A stretch of 64,000 nucleotides of DNA from Mesaphorura yosii (GCA_009869945.1 WIXG01000036.1:62001-126000), one strand, 5' to 3'. Positions 26,101 to 39,912 are shown, numbered from the stretch's first letter. Numbers and translations: made by a program. The notes: generated by a model not told the origin, from the letters alone.

Positions 26101-28742
26101 GTGCTCTACTCGCTCTTCCGACATTGAATCAGTTGGTTGGCTGAGCGATAAGAAAATCTTTGCAAACAAGACTAATCTCCACAATAATATTCGTCATGCG
26201 GCCGAACCCTGCACAGCACAGAACATGCCAGCGAATTCCTCACTGCGTTACGCGAGTTGAAGGACACTGGAAATTAAATGGAAAACATTTGCAATTCCAA
26301 ATTCCAGAGTCTCAACTCGACGCATCACACATTCTGTATTCGGCTCGAACGAGAGTCAGAGCCAGAGTCCATCATCGCACAATTTCAAATCGAAGCTGCT
26401 GCAAATCGAGTTTGAAACATTTCTCTCATGGTTCGAGTTGCATTCCTGTTTATGTACTCAGCCAGTGTCATCGTTTTCCGGCACGGAAGTCTCTCTTCGG
26501 CCACTGCGGTCGGTGATTAGGAACTTAAAACATTGGTCTGGATCCCAATTCTCACCCGCGCGTGAGACTGGCTGGGTTTGCCATCACGCCATAATATTAT
26601 TGAAGCCGAGCATGTTGGAGCATTGACGAACTGGGCTGATGATGGATGGGAGCACAGCAACGAGTTGGAGATGCGCTGAGGCCCAGACAAGAGTCAAAGG
26701 AAAATGCGGAGACTAGCACGAGTTTTTCTGAATGATTTATTTACCAACGTCTCTGTACACCTGGTCCATATTAGACGAGGAATTGTTTACAGATTCAAAA
26801 TAATGTATGTGCTTTGAAGGTTAGCACATTTCTTCCTTTTGTCTCTATCACGCGAGTGTTACAAATCCTAAAATACCTCACACATCCACCGCAGTGCACG
26901 CATTCCCACTAAACACTTCGATAATCTTCACTTGGCAAGCCGGGCCATGCTTGGCGAAGCCAGCGACTGTCATCCAAGTCACTTTCGTCAAAGAGGAATT
27001 GATGGATGCCATTCATTTTAAATGTCGCAACGTTTTTTCAGTGCCACGCTCCAGGAAAGAATAATTCGAGCGCAGCATTGGCTCACTCGTCGTAATATGA
27101 AAGATATTAATGTTATTGACATGAATTTTTTGATTTTTATGCTAATCTGCTGTTTGCGAATGACATGACTTAATTTAGTTTTACGCCGCACTGGGATGGA
27201 GTGAATTTTAAACAACTGGCATTGTTGCAGTGTGCTGATGTGTGCTCAGGTGCAGTGTGGATCGAAAACAGAATGTGTTTAGCTCGACTCCGTCATTGTG
27301 AGCTACACAATGCAAAATCCGCATGACATGACGCACTAATTGTAATATCGGACAATTATATCATGCAAGACTGTATCATCTGTGCGTCTATCTTGTTTTG
27401 GAGATACCTGTGAATCACACTGTTCGCTCTTGTAAAATAATATGGATTCAAACTTCTGTCTAAAACTCGGTTTCGCGAGGCGATAGTAGCTCTTCTCGTT
27501 TGAAATTCCAATGCAAGCCAAGTCGGGTTTCTTGCTCCGTATCCGTATTATATTCTGGTGTGCATAGCCTCGCATTAATTTCCCCGTGGTTCGGTTTTTC
27601 GCCGGTTTTATTTAATGCAAGGCAGCAAAAAGGTAAAAATGAAGGTTACCACTTCGCATAGCAAGATTTAAAAACTTTGATCCAAGCAGAGTGGAAGCAG
27701 GGCAAGGCAGTAGCACACTCAATACTTCGTATTTGCATTTTGTCTTCATCTCTCCACAACACAGATTCACATACGATGCGAACCGTGCGGAGAAAAGTTG
27801 CAGAGCGCGTATTGCACATTCGTGAAAGATTGGGGCAAAACTTGTCAACGCACTTCGACTTTCCATTCTCTCAACTTTCATTCACTTCCTCTGCGCATAA
27901 TATTTTGCACTCCGAGTGTTTTATTTCGCCTACGAAGCATTTCACATTGAGCAGCAGCCAGAGCGTGGATCGAATGAGTCCGCTCCGCGGTTTTCCAACA
28001 TATTACATTATTGCTGGAGAAGACATGCAAAATTGAATCTCGGGATAACGCTTCACGCCTTTCGAGCGGCATTCATGCTCACAGTTCACATGTGGAGCGG
28101 GCGGGCGCCTGGCGCCGTGGAAATTAGATAATGTCGATAAGACAGCATTTTTCACAAATCATATTCCACGCTCCAAGAACCGTATTCACACATGTGCTGC
28201 TGCTGCTCCGTCCGTTCCCAATTCCAATCTTCCGCAATCCCGCGATAAGTTCGCTAAAGAGGCTGCCGGTGTGATCACCCCACAGCCACACGACGCGTGC
28301 TGTAATTGCCAAAACTTGTATCATGCTCGCCACACCGTCGATGTCCCTTTCCGAGCTACTTTCACTTGAACTTTCTTTCAGTCCACACAACCGTTTGATG
28401 CTTTTATAGCAGTGCATGTGCAGTGTGCTGATATTAATCACAAAATACAAGCACGGTTGAACAGAGTCTCGCTGTTTATTACATGACGAAACAATAATCA
28501 CACATGTACATTTCGTGAATAGGGACTTCTGTGCTCGACTTCCTCTTCCTGTGCCAGAGCACGGCACGCGGCATGGGACTCACAGCAGCACGAACACGAG
28601 ACACGGGTCTCACTGTTCATGAGAACTTGCAACTGTGACTTTGACTAAACTGAAAACCAGCAACTTTTATGTGCAGTCATAACACTACCAACAATATAAA
28701 TTACAAGTTTATGCCTCGCGTTATGAGTTTGTGTCTCTATTT
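23118..28742. promoter_or_regulatory. Oamb 5' flank and gene-poor spacer to the HECTD2 3' end
   Basis: No protein-coding exon was recognised. A reasonable donor on the minus strand (CCAA|gtaagttgg, gt at about 25474-25473) could end a 5' UTR exon of Oamb that splices to the acceptor at 23118, just upstream of the start codon. The HECTD2 3' UTR should lie next to 28742. Open frames such as those near 24.6, 25.5 and 27.8 kb look random. Confidence 0.35.
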
Positions 28743-31700
28743 CTATTCCAGTCCAAAGCCCTCCGCGTTCGAAATCGCAATGATCAGTTTCTTCTTCAGT
28801 ATTTCCTTGTTGGGATATTCGGGAAGAATGAGTTGATTGAAGCACGTGTGTGCCTCGGGGAGATTCTCCTCGCGATCTCGCATTCTGGAAATCTACAAAC
28901 CATACACAAGTGTGATTAAAATTAACCTGCATTTAAGACGTTCTTGGGCATGAGGACAAATACATGCATAATAATACACAACACACAGGGGATGAACGGC
29001 TGTTCCGCGCCAGAAAACCAGGACCTTAAACAACTCACCTTGAAGTACATTTCTCCCATGCCACCGACAGGAATGCGATCACTGCCAGTGGTGAAGAGAA
29101 GAAATCGTTTTTGCAGATCCAAAGGCAGGGATGTCAGCACAGACCAAAAGTCTCTGCAAAGTAAAGCGCATGCTTACGAGCAGAAATCCAATCAATTTAT
29201 TTACATATTTATTTGAAACGAGCGGAGCGAGCTCGTCGTCACCTCCTTATCATTACTTTGACATGTAAATTATCTTTTCAATAAATACGGATTCAGGAAC
29301 TGAGAATCGGATGCTTACTGAATGACTCTGTCGTCGGGCCTGTACTCGTCGTACTCAGTCACCTTCCGTAGTTCGTGCAGGTCGAGAGTGGGAGACCCGC
29401 ATACAAGCATCTCCACTTCCTCGGGTCGCAGCATCTGCCAAACACGTTTTCCAAACAACATTTGATGATTAAGCGATTTTATGCAATTGCACGCTCGACG
29501 CACGGCTTGAAATACATCCATATAATACGAATGCTTAAGATATGAATTTCATGGGAAAACGAAGGTAAAATTATTTTAGGATTACATCAGGAGTAACGCG
29601 TAATTACGGTAGCATGATTGGTCTGATCAACAAAGTCCGAGTCTTGGTCTGGTCAGATCGAGCCGGGTCTAATCGTAGCCAGGGAAGGTAATCCGTGTCC
29701 GGTGCATGCACTCGATGCGTGAATACTGAGCAATAAGGTCTTATCATTCATTCTTTGACGGTGTGAGAAATCAATACTGTCGCATATTTATTACTGTGAC
29801 TCAACCGCGGTCTACGAATTCCATATTCCACACACACAACCAACAAGACCGGTGGTGACCAGCCCAGTGTGTGAGTGTAATGATGTAATTCCTACGTGCA
29901 TGTGTACGGCTAGTTTGAAGTTTAGCTCCGATCCGAATCACCGTTGGCGTGATTATGAGGAACGCTTGCAATGCCAGTGCGTACGTACAAGTATATGACT
30001 TACAATCAGAGCGTTTGACGCCGTGACGGAATGAAATCCAAGATAGAAAGCCCGAAATTGAGCATAAATGGCGGTGTTGAGAACCCAGTCCAGATACAGT
30101 TTGACATACTCGTCCCGGTTGCTATTCTTCACCGGAATGTGCTCCCCGTTCTCTTTCAGATTGTGAGTCATGATGCGATGGTACTCTTGAAGCGAGGCCT
30201 GCGAAACAGAAAGAGCGAGGGCAAAGGTTTGATAAAGTTTACACAGAGTTTCGTTCGACCCCGGTAAGTGTTTGTTATATACATCGTGAAATGGAAGGTC
30301 AAGAGATGGTTCCCACCTGAAAGCTGAGTCCCATATCTTCTTCCACGCTTCCTTCGTACTTCAACAGCTCGCGGAGTCCATGAGCCACGTCCTGTAAACG
30401 AGCAGAGGAAGGCGAAAATTACGTTACTTTATCTTCATTCAATCCTGCTTCAACAATTTTATTATCCTCATTTGAAACCCGGAACGAGCTCAATGAGTTT
30501 TTCGAGCTTTATCCATTTGACTTACTGGCATGATTTCAGCGAGGTCTTCAATGCTCGGGTCTCGAGTTACCCCGACTGCCGCACTGTCGAGTGGAGGCAC
30601 GACGGGCGGAGAAAGCAGCTTGCGGTAGCAGATCGAAGGAAAGTGCAGGTCGAGAATGATGGAGTTATACACGGCCAGACCCATCAACACACCTTTCACG
30701 TATATTAGGCAATCAGGCATACATCAACATTCTCAATCTCTTACGGGCTTAATCAAAGCCGCATGCAGAGTAAAACGAAGAGGAAGTTACCAATTAGATT
30801 GTACTCTCGCAGACTCCCTTGTTGGGCCAGACTGAACCAGTAGCACCGCGAATTCGGGTAGTACACAAACATCCCGTACTCAGGCTGTAAGCAGGGAAAA
30901 CAGGTTATCGCCTCGTGTATTATTGAGCAGAAATAGGCCAAGAAGAATCTGGTTTCGCTAATTCGTTTCGCTTAAGGAAAACTGCCAGATGGGCAGTGGA
31001 ACTGACTGAGCGTCTGGAACGGACCGTTTACAAATCGTATTAACCGTGCATTTACTTGAAAAATGTCTCTAATGAGGAGGAGAAACCATTCTTTGGTTAA
31101 GCCACCCATGTCGAGTCCAGGCTCCTGGACGAACGAAACACGCAACTTCTTTTTCAGATCCTTCTGCTTCGTTGCGATCTGTGGGTAAGACATGCGAAGA
31201 CAAACGGTAATTGATCACTGGTTCCCAACGATTAATAATTCTGAATGGTTTTGTTCAAAGAGCGGAAACCTCTTTCAGCGAGTCGCCCACTAAATGATTC
31301 CTCCGAACATTAATATTTAAGAAAAATATGTCAATTTGGGGCGTCTGATGCCGGGCTACCTTCGCCACCAACGAGCGTCTCGCAACCAAGATCATTTGGT
31401 GCTCCGCATCCTGAAAATATGTCACTCGCATCAAAGTTTCGTTGCATTGTGTGTCGGAACCTTAATTGGGTTTGCGCGTACCTTCGTCAGGATGATACGT
31501 TTGGCGACAATGCTCAGCATAAAAGGGTACTGGCAGTAAGAGAACTGTCCCGGTCTCTCCGGGCTCTGCCAGCGCCAATACTCTTGCATCAGGTCCACGT
31601 GGTCTAGCGCGCTGTTGTAGAACTCCGTGTAGTGTAGGAGGGCCGGTTGTCCGCCATTATTCGCGGCGTCTTAAAAGCAAGAAGGCTTTCGTTAGGTCGG

Positions 31701-34699
31701 GGGCAGGATGGCGTGTTTTGCGATGCGTGCAAACGAAATTAGGAGCGCGTGTGGTTGATTAGATTTAATTTCTACGTACTGAGGAGTGCGAGGACTCTAG
31801 CTGCAGCCGGAATCCACCACTTTGATTTTGAGAGCGGAGGCAGACTTCGATCGGCAGGTGGAAATTGACGGATGGTAACAAATTGAGTAAGTTGTCTGAC
31901 TAACATCCTGAGTCTTCCCACCTCGAGTCTACGGAGTGATAGAATATAAAAGTGTAAGAATTGGTCCCGTGGGAATACAATTGGATCAAGAGCTTCATTG
32001 TAGTCTATTCTGTTCATTCTAACGTTCTAAACCAATGAACAAGTATTTGATGGTCCGTGTTGGGTAATGATGTAATGTGACGTAGCACATGAGCCAGAAC
32101 TGTGTAAGACGACTGAGCGGTGAAAATTGGATTCTGAAGTATTACGAACAAAGCTCGAACTTTATCTTTCCCGTACAACCTGCGCCAAACGTCAGACAAG
32201 AACAGATTCATAATCACATTTCGACCGCAGTGACACACAACACAAACGCCAAAATGAAAACTTTCCATTTCGTTATCATGGAATTATTCAAAATACAAAA
32301 ATTCGCCTTACTTTTGCCTCTCGTCCAGCAACGCGTTCACAATTGACTTCAAAACTGTTTTCTGAACAATGGAAGGCTGCAAAGAGAGAAAGAAGCGAGG
32401 CGCTTACAAACGCTTTCTACTTTCTGCTGCGCGCTGATAAACGTACCGAATTTCTCAGCGTGTCATTCACAGAGTAGACAAACTCCAGATTCAGTTCAGG
32501 ATCTTCAGAATTGCTTGAACCGAGACGAAAGTACTGGCCTTGGCCTTTTGGGTTTATCTGGCCAGGAAGCGGAAATGAAATTGATTACCCGCCTCGTTAT
32601 CTCGCATCATAAATAATAACACCCATGACATGCGAAAGTGATACAGAGGAGCGAGGTGTGTTACCTTGAATGTGGCACAGATATCACCATAAGACTCGTA
32701 CGTTCTCGAGTAGAATCGCAATAAATCAGCATAGTTTCCGGTTTGTGTAGCATGACGAACCCCTTGCCTGCATTCGGGAGAAAGAGACAGTATTTCATTC
32801 TCAACGATTTCATTTTACCCCTAATCAGTATTCCAGTAAATTATCTCCTCGTTCCCCACTTGAGAGGTGCGATTGATATCCGATTCATAATCAATACGTG
32901 CCGAGTGCGAAATCTCGCCATTCAAACTGAACTGGAAGATAACTCCTGTATCTTATGAATGTCATGTGATGTCAAGATCAGAACGATGAAGTGAAATAGC
33001 GCTTGTCGTAAGGAGCATTATTAACGGCTTATATATAAAGCGGCAGTAGAAAATAATGGATTTAACAGTAAATGAGGTGGCAGCGAGTTCCCTGAATAAA
33101 TGATATCGGATGATTTTTGATGAAAATAGCAGTGGACATTGCTATCAGTGGTCTAAAATAAAATTACTGCAGTAAAAATATAACTAGCAGTATGCTGCAA
33201 TACCAAATACACTAAAAGTCAGTTGACGGTTGCACTTTGAAGATGCTGCACGTTGCAGAGGTTTCCCGCACGAGCATGGCGGTTCGCCTCAGTCAAATAG
33301 CGTATAACTCTGATCAAGAATCAGACGACTTATATATAAACACATATTTGGAATAGAGGCTTTTAAAAAAATTGACTGAGTTTCCAATAACTGCTAAAAC
33401 TGTCCCACTTGGTCAGAAGAGGAAGCGCGGTCGGCCTGAAGGCATTAAGAAAAGCTTTGATCCGTCAATAATTATTCTATTGTACATTTTTATTTGCGTG
33501 CCTTACTGATAATTCCTGATTCATTACTAATATCGTTTTATCCACTGACGCTCTGGTCACAGCTAATTTCAATTGTTGAACGGCTGCAATAAAACTAAAT
33601 TGTTACCGCCGAAACTAATTTATTTTTTCACTGCCAAAGTGGTTTTTATTACTGCTAGATTAATTGCCTGCCATTACTAAATTGCGTTCGCAGGATGATT
33701 CGTCCTGAACTCGGGCTCAAAAACTTACAGGAACTCTTCCCGATTGGTTTCTTTCCGTGAAAATTTGACGAACGGAGACTCGGACTCGCTCTGGTCGTCA
33801 GAAGGGTCGACGGCAGTGATGCTATCCTCAGCCGACCTGGTATCTGTGTGGCGATCTCCGTTCTGCAGGAATATTCAAAGCATTCATGCTCACAAAAGGA
33901 GTATATTATAATTCGAATAAAACACCAATCAATTTAACGGTTGATTGCCGCTCTTGCAATGAAACAATTCTGACATCGTTTGTCCAATGAGACATTGGCG
34001 ATGTATTCTCTGATAACACAAACAGGATTTTCTACTGATTGAAATATATTTTCATTCTGATGTACATTTTCGTGAATGGACTCATTTGAACGTGAACATT
34101 AGCCAGAAATCGGAAACGGCCCACTCTAATTTGAAGCACACACGACAGTACAATGAAACCCGTTCCTCCCATCCGCATGTTACAGCCATCGATCTCTTTT
34201 ATCTTTTGCGCTACAAGTGGAAAGTACCTTTGATATGCGGGGCAGCGGAGCCGTCGAACCCTGTGCTATAATGATTCCCTGCCCATGAACTTCTGGAACA
34301 CCAACACTTAAGCCGCCTAGGCGTCCCACCATCAGGCTTCCGATGTTTTCTGTGCCGTCCTGATCAATTCCGCAGGACACAGGAATGAATATGAAATTCG
34401 TACTATAATAATACATTTGAGAGTCAGAAGTGGATAATTAACTTACAACAATGGGAAGTCTCAAGTGCTGCAGTGGGTCTGTGCTCGGAGCAATCGCCCT
34501 GATTCGGGACTCCTGGTGACTGTACGTGGCTCTGCAGTACGGACACACGAGACGTCTGCGACCTTCCAGGTTCCGGCTCATCGTCACGGTCACATGACAG
34601 GATGGGCATGTCACGGAGTCACTGCGCGAGGTGTTGGTCGCTGTTCCTCCGTTGGACGGACTGGCACGGAGGGTGTCCTCCGATTGAAGCGAGTCACTC
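28743..34699 (-). CDS. HECTD2: HECTD2-type HECT E3 ubiquitin ligase (start exon not identified)
   Basis: Transfers ubiquitin through a catalytic cysteine. Eighteen exons join in frame (822 codons including stop): 34447-34699, 34228-34359, 33729-33862, 32665-32767, 32447-32557, 32312-32376, 32024-32179, 31780-31928, 31482-31669, 31270-31410, 31056-31178, 30791-30884, 30526-30692, 30317-30391, 30004-30198, 29319-29434, 29039-29153 and 28743-28892. The middle matches HECTD2 ([45 protein letters not shown]). The HECT domain starts near residue 480 with [16 protein letters not shown] and [16 protein letters not shown]. It ends with [10 protein letters not shown], which contains the catalytic Cys, and the C-terminal FGLE. 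An unusual CPSC-x17-CPYC motif occupies visible residues 31-55, in the first traced exon. That exon begins after acceptor ttgtcag with one base of a split codon, so at least one more 5' exon exists; I could not place it upstream. Confidence 0.94.
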
Positions 34700-35762
34700 C
34701 TGACAAGGGCAGGACGCTAAGAGCATGCAAGACAGCAAGGTGAAAATTCCGTATGGTAATCCTTGCAAATGCAACTGTGGTCTTAATCTTACTAAAACAA
34801 TTAGTCTTGGCAATGGAGGAAAAAGAAGCTCCCAGTTCCAAGATGAAGGGTCCATTCTGAGTTCAGGTTAGGAGTTGAGAATTATCACGATGAAGACCAA
34901 GCTCATACTTTGCCAGGTGTATTTTCATTTAATTGGGGTTGAATATTCTTGACGAATGCGAACGAATCGAAGAAATGCAATGGGCAATGAAGACTGACAA
35001 GAAGCGTAGCGGCCGATAAGAAAGAAGAAATCAGGAAACGGGAAAAGTACGCTGGACGCAAACTGTATTAAAGAGTTCCGACATAAAACTCCAACTCCAA
35101 CTGTCCGCTCCCAGTCCAAAGTGCTGCTTGAACAGGTAGGCAATTGTGACGTTATGTTGTCCCGAATGCAACCAAGCCAACTGACGAGTTCTGGAATGTA
35201 TTAGAGGCAATTGCGTCCTCGATTGGTGGCTTCGAACTGGCAATTCATACACGAGAATAGGACAGGCGGGACGCGTAAATTATTAATGTGTTGTCCGTGA
35301 CGAATATTTGCAAAACCCTCAGGAACCGAAAGAATGGATTTGGACAGTTACGTACTCGGACGAAACAAAGTCATGCACATCGCCTTGCATATCGGCGCAT
35401 GGGAACAATCCTGCGTTTATTTTTACATTAGCCGTAGGTGCAATACGGAATATGCTCAATATTGAATGTCTACAGTTCTGTAACCTCTTCCTTCGTTCAC
35501 CGGACATGTCCGGTGGCCTTTCCTGCGCTACACGTCTGCTTTGCATTCGTGCTCGTTTGATGGGAACTAATTTGACAACTTGTGACTTGAAATCAATTGC
35601 AATTAGAGTTGGCACGTACTTTTCCATCCACTTTATTCGTTGGCATTCAAGCTTACATCGTTCGTTCGACACAGTTAATTTTACTTTTTACATTTAGTAA
35701 TCGCACGCCCAGCATCTCAAATGAAATTCATGTTCAGACATTTTAAATTAGGTTGCTGTTAT
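34700..35762. other. Spacer between HECTD2 5' end and CFAP99-like 3' end
   Basis: Should contain the missing first HECTD2 exon(s) and the 3' UTR of the next minus-strand gene. A short frame starting ATG at 34855 (MDPSSWNWELLFPP) has a donor but the wrong phase for the next exon, so it was not joined. Nothing else is supported. Confidence 0.35.
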
Positions 35763-38700
35763 TTATCTGCTGTTATGGTTTTTGCCTTGTCGCTCCGCAA
35801 TTTCCTTCAAAGCACATTTGAACTTGGCAGCTCTCTTCTCCTTCTCATTTTTAATTTTCTCACGTAGAAGAGCACGCTGAGCTTCATCCTTACGACGAAT
35901 CATGTCCAGACGCAATTGAGCCTACAAAAGTCGTAGAAGGGAAGGAGATAAGAACGGAGAAATAAAATATCAGTTTACGCATTGGTAACGGAACAACGGA
36001 AGGGAAAGCAGAGTAGTTGAAATCGCGTAATAAGAATATCTAGTAGTGCTTGTGTTTGTGTTATCCTAACCTCAACGGCAGCCATTCTATTCTTTTTAAC
36101 TTGAAATGGATTTTTGATGACTGGCTTGCGAGAGAGCATTGCGTTGGCTTTAATTTTTTGAATGTGTTCCAGACGAACACGCTCCTCCATCGCGGCCTTC
36201 AAGAAAACAGACTCGATTTCAGTATTGAGATCCAGGCACACAATGCCGACATAACAAGGTGAAGGCGAAGGTCTTACTTCTTGCTTTGCTTGAGTTAAAA
36301 GGTCATTTGTGCTTTTTTTCCATTCCTCAACTGTTGGCCAGACAGGTAGACCAAATAAGTATGTATTAGTCCGTAATGCATTCACGAGTATCTACAGCTA
36401 AATCAAACTTACTCTCGTCCCTTTTCTCTTGTTTGCTGAGTTTCATCTTCATCACCGCATTGGCTTCGATTTGCTTCACCCAACTTGCCACCTTCTTCGC
36501 CTTCTCCAATTCCAGATACTTCTTGATTGCTTGCTCCTGGCGCAGATTTTCTGCCTAAAATAATTCCAAACTCAATGAAAGCATTTTACCAGTTAATTTA
36601 TTTCTGTGAATCCACAAACAACCTCCTTCCTGACGTAATAGGCTTTCCACTTGTTCTTAATTGCAGACATTTGCGCTGCCTCGTTGGCCACTGCAACTGT
36701 CATTCTTATGCTTTCCAATCTTTTGGCTCGAGCCTCGGCTTCTTCGCGAGCCTCTTTCAATCTGTCTACGGTGGGATGCAGCGTGATTAGTTTATCTACT
36801 CTGAATCAACGCACACGCAGTTAGTAACTCAGTTTAACAGGCAGAACTCAATTGATTTAAGGAAGTTGCTAAACTTACTCTGCTAGTTCCTCTTCATCTC
36901 TAAGTTGAAACAGCTTTTGCAGCCGGATTGCGGAGGTGAAAGTGTGTCCTACTCGATAAGTTGGTTCCTACGCAAAAATAAAATTACATCACGTCGAATT
37001 GAGCTAATTTGCCGTAATTTAACCCCGGCCGTTTTAACATTTGTCACAAACTTTTAAAACTTGACTCAAGACCATTCGCTTTGTTCTCTTCATTCCTTTA
37101 TCAATTGGTTGTTGTTTCTGTGCTTTGCCTTCTCGAGCCATTGCATCTCGCTGTACTTGCTTATAATCACCTCTTTTCAGCTGGTATTTGACAATATTTC
37201 GTTTCCCGCCATCCCCGTCTCGGTATTTCTTAATCATTTCCTTTTCCTCTTGACCTTGTTCCATGCTTAATCCAGTCCCACTCTTGAATGCTCCTTCCAG
37301 GCTTTCAATCTCTTCATTTTCTACTTTCTCCTCCTCGTATTCGCCCATCTTTAGAGAAAGTGGTTTCTCGTGGTTTGATGGAGTGGCGTTTGAGTGGAAA
37401 GATTTCGTTTTGACTTTCGAACCGACGCTACTCCTTCTCCTTCCAGCATTCTTATCCTCCTCTGTAATTGAGTCTTTTCCTGCGATGGATTTCCTAGGAA
37501 AACTTTTCTCATTCTTGTGCGGGCTTTCTCGTGCAGCTGAAGGCGACTTCTCCCACTTTTGATGTTCATCAGCATTGCTCTCTGCTTCTTCGTCTGAGAA
37601 CTCTTCAGGCTCCATACCTTCTTCAATCTCATGCTGATGATGTCCATCGTCCTTGGAAGGCCGACCCGTCAAAGTGGATCTTCTGGCAGCTTCCAATAAA
37701 TGCAGGGACTTAATACGACTTTTCTCTAACTCATCTTCAAGCCGTTTATTAACTTCAGGCTTTTCGTAGGTACTACTTGGAACTCTCTGTGCTCGAAATA
37801 CTGATCCTCGGTGAAGTTCTTCCTGTCAAGTTGGTGAAAAGTTTTTGCCCGATTAATTGGAACAAACCTACCTTTGATTTGAATTAACAACGCTTAATAC
37901 GTTTACATCAGTTGGAATTGACTTCTTGTAAACGGAGTTTGGCTTGGGTCGATCAGACTAGAGCGGATTAAAGAATAAATGTTTGATTGCTCGCAACTCG
38001 CAACAAAGGAGATAAATTAGCTTGATTTTAGACTCACCAGAAATTTAAAAGGCTCAACTTTGGTTGATCTTGGTCTTGGTTTCGGAGGTTTCTGCTTTGG
38101 AAGGGTTGAACGGCGAATATACATCAATACCTCCTACAAAGTAAACAAGTCACGATCAAGTACTAAGCTAATTCAAGGTGGGTCAATAGCTAACATCTTT
38201 TCTAGAAACAGCAGCTTGAAATAATCTATATTGCAAATCTTACTTTCATAACGCTGCGACCGATGTAAGCGTTGGGGCCCAACTGTTTGTCGACATATTC
38301 CGGTGAATACATTTTCGTTAGCAGCTTATGCAAGTCAGAATACTTCAAACTGGCTATGAATTCGTAGAAGTATATGGCTAGAGGAACTCCTAGTTGGCTG
38401 TAGATTGTAAACTGATCACATGGCTGAATTCGTCTCGACCAGCGGAAAAAGATTGACGCCAAAACTACGAGACAACAGATGAGGGAAATTAGTACAAATA
38501 ATTAATTTTGATCAAAATCGAAGTAAGCTCTGATAAATGATTCACCCTTGATAGCGGCAAGTTCAACATCCTCCCAGCGCTGGACAGTATTGAAATGAGA
38601 GGACTTGAAGCGTCCAACGAAAGCACTTAGGATGGGTTCGTCGTCAATAACTCCGATGAACATTTCAGTGATAGTGAGAAGATCTTGTTTCTCCCATTGT

Positions 38701-39166
38701 GTCTGAAGTTGTCCATGCACAAAAATGAGTCGTTAGATATACATGAATATGCTAAATACGTTTACGAGAGCCATACACTGATCTAACGCTCAAAGCGATA
38801 ATGAATACTTACTCTTTTCGATAGCTGGAATTTCAGGTATTCGTCGGGGGAGAGCGAGGTTTCATATTTAGACACAAGATCAGTACAGTACATAACGAGC
38901 TCTGGTTCAATGTCAAGATAGTCGGGGTTCCAAGATCCTGAAGATGTGCACGTGACTTCTGATTCGTCTGATGATTCGAGGACATTGTTCAAGCAGTTCA
39001 GGGCGAGAAGTGATTGCGATTTAGTAGGAGTCGGCGCTGGAGCAGCTGGTGTCAGGTCTTTGCTTGATGATGAGATTGAATAAGCTTTGGCTTCGAACTC
39101 AATCTCTCCGAGGAGTGACCATCCATCTTCAGGAAGATCGCCTTTAGATGGAAAGTGAGGATACAT
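35763..39166 (-). CDS. Coiled-coil protein, possibly CFAP99-like ciliary protein
   Basis: Twelve exons give 798 aa: 38813-39166, 38546-38702, 38244-38464, 38038-38133, 37907-37957, 37052-37822, 36879-36967, 36623-36800, 36413-36554, 36278-36330, 36071-36196 and 35763-35921. The N-terminal 270 residues are helical (DLLTITEMFIGVIDDEP, SQLGVPLAIYFYEFIAS). A proline/basic linker follows (KPRPRSTKVEPFKFLSD), then a 257-codon exon of charged low-complexity sequence, then a long coiled coil (RLKEAREEAEARAKRLESI, RALLREKIKNEKEKRA). The order helical head, EPF-type linker, coiled-coil tail recalls CFAP99, an axonemal protein, but this is memory-based. FAM161-like short motifs (VFRAQRVPSSTYEKP) are an alternative. 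Exon 37907-37957 uses a weak gtaaac donor; a stronger downstream donor at 37872 would break the frame. The gene structure is well supported; the identity is not. Confidence 0.8.
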
Positions 39167-39912
39167 TTCAACAGCTGGTCACTTCAAGCATTTGCCAGTA
39201 TTGGAAGTGATAAGGTAATTGCCGATTCAGAAAATACACTTCTGAGCAAGAGAATACTATCACTCGAAGGAGCGAGTCTATGTCTTATTCTTGGAATTAC
39301 GTCTTTGGAATTTATGACTGTACCGGTACTAGCCAGTGGTAGGAGAATTGAAACTGTATTGTGTAATGAAAGAGTGAACGTACCTAAAGAAAGTCCACCC
39401 GAGAGCGTTCTATGATCTATGTTGGTCTCTACGTCGCTGTTATCAGCTCGCTACTACTACTAAACGTTCTTAAGTTCTGCTTTCACTGCCAGGTTCAATT
39501 CGTTTTCAAAAACATCCGAAAGATTCCGCGGTGCTGGCTCTCGGAGAAAGTTTGTTGCCTTGCTATTGCGAAATGCGTTTATGTGAAAGTTGAAGGTTGC
39601 CGAGACTACTTTGTGCTTGCACGAAGTTTTGTTTCAACGTCGGAGAATGTCGTACTTCGCAGTATGGAAAGCGAGAGAAAGTAGTAAGAAGGAAAAGGTC
39701 GATCATGCGCTCCAGGCTCCGGGTGAAGCGTATTTACATTCTTGCAAGGTTTGTGACTCTCCTCCGATGTTTGTGTTTTCACAAAAGTGGTGGTGTGGTT
39801 GGACGTGTTCCCAAATAACGTCATACTTCTGCACGCATAACAACAGTCACGAGAACTTTAAGCTGCATCATTGCAATTATTTAAACGGTGAACGCGTCAA
39901 ATAATCGCAATC
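39167..39912. promoter_or_regulatory. Candidate bidirectional promoter
   Basis: Only 746 bases separate the start codon of the CFAP99-like gene (minus) from that of the small membrane protein (plus). Both promoters should lie here. No clear TATA-initiator pair was picked out by eye, and the open frames in the interval are unsupported. Confidence 0.4.

Noticed and set aside
34780-34855. ATG frame MDPSSWNWELLFPP as first HECTD2 exon
   Set aside because: Its donor leaves phase 0, which would create an immediate stop in the next exon; not joinable.
37263-37562. Plus-strand open frame opposite the large CFAP99-like exon
   Set aside because: Shadow of a charged low-complexity coding exon; no independent start or splice structure.
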